DNA of 64,000 nucleotides from Bin87 sp965220105 (GTDB lineage: Bacteria; Chloroflexota; Dehalococcoidia; Lucifugimonadales; UBA3495): the NCBI GenBank assembly GCA_965220105.1, contig OZ244811.1, forward strand, positions 2,294,001 to 2,358,000. Direction: 5' to 3'. A model generated the notes under the pieces. That model did no database searches, had not been told where the DNA came from, and saw nothing but the letters and a program-made list of their open reading frames with translations. Each line of letters starts with the position of its first letter. Within the stretch, counting starts at the first letter, position 1. Shown here piece after piece: positions 60,970 to 64,000 of this stretch. Made by a program: the position numbers and the translations under genes.

Positions 60970-61329
60970 ATGACCACCCAACAGTATCAACAGGCCAGCG
61001 AGCGCTTTCTGGCCCAAGCCAGACAGGAACTAGCCACCGGCGACCTGCCGCAGGCATCCGAGAAGGGATGGGGCGCCACCGCCCAAATCCTCAAGGCCGT
61101 CGCCGAACAGCGCGGCTGGGAACACCGCCGGCACCGACACCACCTCGTCACCGTCAGCCGACTCCGGGCTGAGACCGGAGCCGGAGACATACGCCGCCTG
61201 TTCAACACAGCCAGCGCCTTGCACGAGAACTTCTACGAGAACACGATGCCGGCTTTCGAAGTCGCAGAAGGGCTCGACGACGTAGCAGCCCTGATGGACA
61301 AACTCATGCCATTGCTGAATCAAAAATAA
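60970..61329 (+). CDS. PaREP1/HEPN-type protein, split from its ribosome binding site
   Basis: The native start is ATG 60970, whose A belongs to the duplicated TA. The 119 residues are all-helical with ASEKGWGATAQILKAVAEQRGWEHRRHRHH and NFYENTMPAFEVAEGLDDVAALMDKL, typical of PaREP1/HEPN-like proteins. Its AGGAGG remains at 54861-54866, beyond the transposon. An in-frame ATG inside the transposon end (60955) could give a five-residue longer product, MSTRP plus the native start, but without a good Shine-Dalgarno. Confidence 0.8.
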   Translation: MTTQQYQQASERFLAQARQELATGDLPQASEKGWGATAQILKAVAEQRGWEHRRHRHHLVTVSRLRAETGAGDIRRLFNTASALHENFYENTMPAFEVAEGLDDVAALMDKLMPLLNQK

Positions 61330-61413
61330 CCCCCCTCTCCCTTGATGGGAGAGGGTTGGGGTGAGGGTGGAAATCCCCCCCAATTGTCATTGCGAGCGCA
61401 GCGCGGCAATCTG
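61330..61413. repeat. Composite repeat, direct copy also at 63013-63099
   Basis: CTCCCTTGATGGGAGAGGGT plus TGGGGTGAGGGTGGAAATCC and a TCATTGCGAG unit occur here and again, nearly identical, upstream of sir2. The two copies flank the IS701 insertion and about 130 further bases. A third CTCTCCCACAAGGGAGAGGG unit is at 61499-61519. Confidence 0.7.
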
Positions 61414-61544
61414 GTTGCGGTTGAGCACCCGTTGGCAAAGCACCTGGCGAATATCGGGCGAGAGGTGGCGTAGCGGGGGAACGACCTCTCACCCCAGCCC
61501 TCTCCCACAAGGGAGAGGGAGTTTTTACACACCCTCTAATCTAG

Positions 61545-62995
61545 GCTTTACGCAATTCAAGCGGCGTAGGCAAGGGAATCTACAAGTCGGTGGTACAGTG
61601 CGACCGGGAGTTCCTGAATGTCGGGGTCAGCGACCGACAGTGAGAAACCTTCCGACGCCAGCCACAGGTGGCGACGCGCCAGGGCGATGGCATCCACGAA
61701 GGTCGGCGACGGTTTGTCGTACCAAGCGGCCTTGCGCTGGGTCATGGGGCGCCGTTTCTGCAACGCGTGGGCGGCCAGGGTGGTCCAGGAGAAGAGTCCC
61801 AGTAGGGCGGGCGTGGTGCGGGCGATGGCGAGATCGGACCACTGGCGTTGTGTCTCCACACCCAGATGGGTTCGTACCTCGTGGAAGGTGACCTCCAGTT
61901 GCCAGCGCAGTACAAACCATTCCAGGATCTGGGTCGGGTCCGCCGCCGGGTCGGTACAGAGCAGGGCCTGAGTGGCGAAGGAGCCCTGGGGGTCTCGGAT
62001 CAGCACCCAGCGAATGAGGACGGGGGGCTTGCCGGAGCGGTACCAGACCGCCGTCTGGGAGGTGAGTTCCACGGCGCGGGTGATGCCGTCGTACCAGGCC
62101 ACCTCGGCGCTGGCCCAAGTTACATCCGTCTGCGCAAGGAAAACTTTCAGCGGCGGCCGCCGCGGGCCCTTCAATGGCGGGCGACCGTTCTGGCCAGGTT
62201 GACGGGGTGGCGCTGGCGCATACAGGGCGGCGTCCAGACGCAATCTGGCGATCAGGGTAACGGGTTCACGGAGGGACTGGCAGCAGTGGAGCAAATCCAG
62301 CACGGCATAGCTGTTGTCGCCCACCAGCGCCAGGGGTCGGTGGGGCAGCCAGCGGCGCAGTTGCATGACCATCTGGCGGGCCCAGTCGGTGAGCTTCTTG
62401 TGCTGGCGTCCCTGCTGTTGGTAGTAACGGGTCGAAGGCGCCAGCACCGTGAGCGCCGGCAAGGCCCAATGGCGTCCGGCCCATGGCACGTGGCCCAGCC
62501 ACATCAGGGAGATCCAGCGCAAACCGCTGGCCTTGACCACCTGAGACCGGCTGGAACGCACCGGGTCGCGGTAGATGGCCCGCGCCCTGATCTTGGCGCC
62601 GCGACGCCGTTCCAGGGTCTCGTCGATGCCGAAGATCAGTGGGCCGTCGCCACCATCCAGGTGCTGGAGCAACAGCGCCAGCAGGATGCGCGCTGCCTGG
62701 CGGGACGACCACACCGCCCGATTGAGCACCTCGTGGTAGCGGGCGTAGTCGCGCTGGTCGCTGCGGCCCATGACGCGCAGTGCCGCCGCCACGGTGCGTT
62801 GGCCCGGGGTCAGGATCGCGCCGACCAGCAGCAGTTGGGCTTTCCGCCAGGTTGGGCTCGTAAACAGCGTTGCGAAGGGAACGAGAACGGCTACAATGGC
62901 ATCGGGCAGGGTGAGCATGGCTGGGCCTTTCCGTTGAAAGTGGGGTCAGGCCAGCTTACCCTGTCTTTATACTTTTTCTAAATTATGCGTAAAGC
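61545..62995 (-). mobile_element. IS701-family insertion sequence, intact
   Basis: GCTTTACGCA and its complement are the inner ends. CTAG stands at both borders (61541-61544 and 62996-62999), the YTAR target duplication known for IS701. The transposase is uninterrupted, so this element may still be active. Confidence 0.88.
61557..62918 (-). CDS. IS701-family transposase, intact
   Basis: The 453 residues have PTWRKAQLLLVGAILTPGQRTV, PLIFGIDETLERRRGAKIRAR (first Asp), LALVGDNSYAVLDLLHCCQS (second Asp) and EWFVLRWQLEVTFHEVRTHLGVETQRQW (Glu), as in IS701/DDE_5 transposases. It is homologous to, but clearly different from, the broken one at 19273-20593. Confidence 0.9.
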   Translation of the reverse strand: MLTLPDAIVAVLVPFATLFTSPTWRKAQLLLVGAILTPGQRTVAAALRVMGRSDQRDYARYHEVLNRAVWSSRQAARILLALLLQHLDGGDGPLIFGIDETLERRRGAKIRARAIYRDPVRSSRSQVVKASGLRWISLMWLGHVPWAGRHWALPALTVLAPSTRYYQQQGRQHKKLTDWARQMVMQLRRWLPHRPLALVGDNSYAVLDLLHCCQSLREPVTLIARLRLDAALYAPAPPRQPGQNGRPPLKGPRRPPLKVFLAQTDVTWASAEVAWYDGITRAVELTSQTAVWYRSGKPPVLIRWVLIRDPQGSFATQALLCTDPAADPTQILEWFVLRWQLEVTFHEVRTHLGVETQRQWSDLAIARTTPALLGLFSWTTLAAHALQKRRPMTQRKAAWYDKPSPTFVDAIALARRHLWLASEGFSLSVADPDIQELPVALYHRLVDSLAYAA

Positions 62996-63012
62996 CTAGC
63001 TAATGACAGCAA

Positions 63013-63099
63013 TAACCCCTTCTCCCTTGATGGGAGAGGGTTGGGGTGAGGGTGGAAATCCCCCCACCTTGTCATTGCGCGCAAAGCGTGGCAATCTCG
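63013..63099. repeat. Composite repeat, second copy
   Basis: CTCCCTTGATGGGAGAGGGT, TGGGGTGAGGGTGGAAATCC and a TCATTGCGCG unit, in the same order as at 61330-61413, just before the sir2 start. Confidence 0.7.
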
Positions 63100-63137
63100 T
63101 AACGTTCAAAGCAGCCAATTTTTGCCGGGCAGGAAAT

Positions 63138-63923
63138 ATGCACAGCATCCAGGCCGCCGCCGACGTCTTGGCGACTTCCCAACATGCCATCGCACTGACC
63201 GGAGCGGGGTTGTCCGTGGAGAGCGGCATCCCGTCTTTCCGCGGGCCGGACGGTCTGTGGACTCGATACGGGCAACCCCGCAACCTGTCCTACGGAGAGT
63301 TTGCCGGCGATCCGCAGGGTTGGTGGGAACGCCGGCTGCGTGACGAGGTGACGCCGGGCAATCCAACCTACGACCTGAAAGACGCCGTGGATCACGCCGA
63401 ACCCAACGCCGGACACCTGGCGCTGGCCGACCTGGAAGCGCGGGGCGTACTGAAGGGCGTTATCACGCAAAACGTGGATGACCTGCACCGGCGGGCCGGC
63501 AGCAGGGCTCTCCTGGAGATTCACGGCAACCGCAACTTCCTGCGTTGCGTGGGTTGCGGGCGGCGCTGGCCCCGTGGCGAGGTACTGATTTCCGACCTGC
63601 CGCCGGTTTGCACGGGGTGCGGCGGCGTAATCAAGCTGGACACCGTGATGTTCGGCGAATCCATCCCCCGCACCATCCTGGACGCCTGCTTCGCCGAGGT
63701 GCAGCGGTGCGACGCGATGCTGCTGGTGGGAACGTCGGGAACGGTGAATCCGGCGGCCCAATTCCCGGCCCTGGCGCGGGAGTTGGGGGCCAGGATTATC
63801 GAGGTCAACCCGGGGCCGACGCAGCTGACTCACCTCGCCCACCTGGCCATCACCGGGCCAGCGGGGGAAATGCTGCCGCAAATCGCCGCATCGGTGCTCG
63901 CCAGGCTGGAGGGAGCCGCATAG
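63138..63923 (+). CDS. Sir2-family NAD-dependent protein deacylase
   Basis: Sirtuins remove acyl groups from lysine using NAD. From ATG 63138 (GGGCAGGAAAT upstream) the 261 residues have IALTGAGLSVESGIPSFRGPDGLWTRY, ITQNVDDLHRRAGSRALLEIHGN (catalytic His), zinc pairs CVGCGR and CTGCGG, VMFGESIPRTILD and LLVGTSGTVNPAAQFP. The open frame further upstream runs through the spacer repeat and is not coding. Confidence 0.93.
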   Translation: MHSIQAAADVLATSQHAIALTGAGLSVESGIPSFRGPDGLWTRYGQPRNLSYGEFAGDPQGWWERRLRDEVTPGNPTYDLKDAVDHAEPNAGHLALADLEARGVLKGVITQNVDDLHRRAGSRALLEIHGNRNFLRCVGCGRRWPRGEVLISDLPPVCTGCGGVIKLDTVMFGESIPRTILDACFAEVQRCDAMLLVGTSGTVNPAAQFPALARELGARIIEVNPGPTQLTHLAHLAITGPAGEMLPQIAASVLARLEGAA

Positions 63924-63960
63924 CAGCCGGGAGTAGAATTGGGCCCGTGCCCACGCCCCT

Positions 63961-64000
63961 GCAATTGCGAAGAGCGTAGCGACGTGGCAATCTCGTTCTC
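63961..64000. repeat. Short repeat of the TCATTGCGAG family at the window edge
   Basis: TGCAATTGCGAAGAGCGTAG continuing into GTGGCAATCTCG, a diverged copy that runs to the last bases. Confidence 0.55.

Overview
The window is GC-rich bacterial chromosome. I think it comes from a member of the Chloroflexota, perhaps Dehalococcoidia or SAR202-like. This rests on gene content: a NusA with a long Ala/Glu plus RGG tail, a CysO-type CysM beside MoeB, a decaprenyl-phosphate phosphoribosyltransferase-like UbiA protein, DUF1800/DUF1501/NHL proteins, frequent TTG starts and a B12 riboswitch. No rRNA or other marker settles it. Two families of short palindromic repeats are scattered through the spacers.

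Layout. 1-2100: end of ylxR and nusA (minus). 2177-9610: a graveyard with a decayed lipoprotein gene and IS1182-like, ISAs1, IS630 and IS1380 elements, most of them broken. 9935-16331: a type III-like restriction-modification operon (res, a PIN toxin gene, mod). 16361-20792: a nested pile of two IS5 elements, an IS427-type element, two IS701-like elements and two MITE-like repeats. 20791-23830: a minus-strand group with ubiA-like, a flippase-like gene and larB. 24229-27403: thioesterase, Rrf2 regulator, moeB, cysM. 27575-36556: a cobalamin riboswitch and terminator, then a HutX-like gene and cobB, cobO, cobT, cobS, cbiB, cobD and cobC, interrupted by a Uma2 gene. 36806-47455: nirK (broken), VOC, MBL, trxB, an orphan DNA methylase, SMP-30, cupin, a CoA-binding protein, a broken methyltransferase-like gene, and a radical SAM gene cut by an IS427-type element. 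47465-54737: a DUF433/DUF5615 toxin-antitoxin pair, DUF1800-DUF1501-NHL, Fur, a VWA protein and recF. 54875-60968: a cargo-carrying mobile element. 60970-63923: HEPN/PaREP1-type gene, an intact IS701 and sir2.

The main discovery is the 6.1-kb element at 54875-60968. It has 19-bp perfect terminal inverted repeats (21 bp counting the duplicated TA) related to those of the IS427-type elements elsewhere in the window. It sits exactly between the ribosome binding site and the start codon of a HEPN gene. It carries its own IS5-type transposase, a tRNA-Phe with an altered elbow pair, a GIY-YIG nuclease, a Cys-rich protein and a winged-helix protein. A second cargo element, a 2.2-kb IS1-type transposon with an 8-bp target duplication and three passenger genes, is nested inside it. 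A second theme is decay by short perfect tandem duplications (12-20 bp), seen nine times in mobile or dead genes and caught as the difference between two nearly identical IS copies.

The cob genes cover a,c-diamidation, adenosylation, aminopropanol linker and lower-ligand assembly, under B12 control. cobQ and cobU are not in the window.
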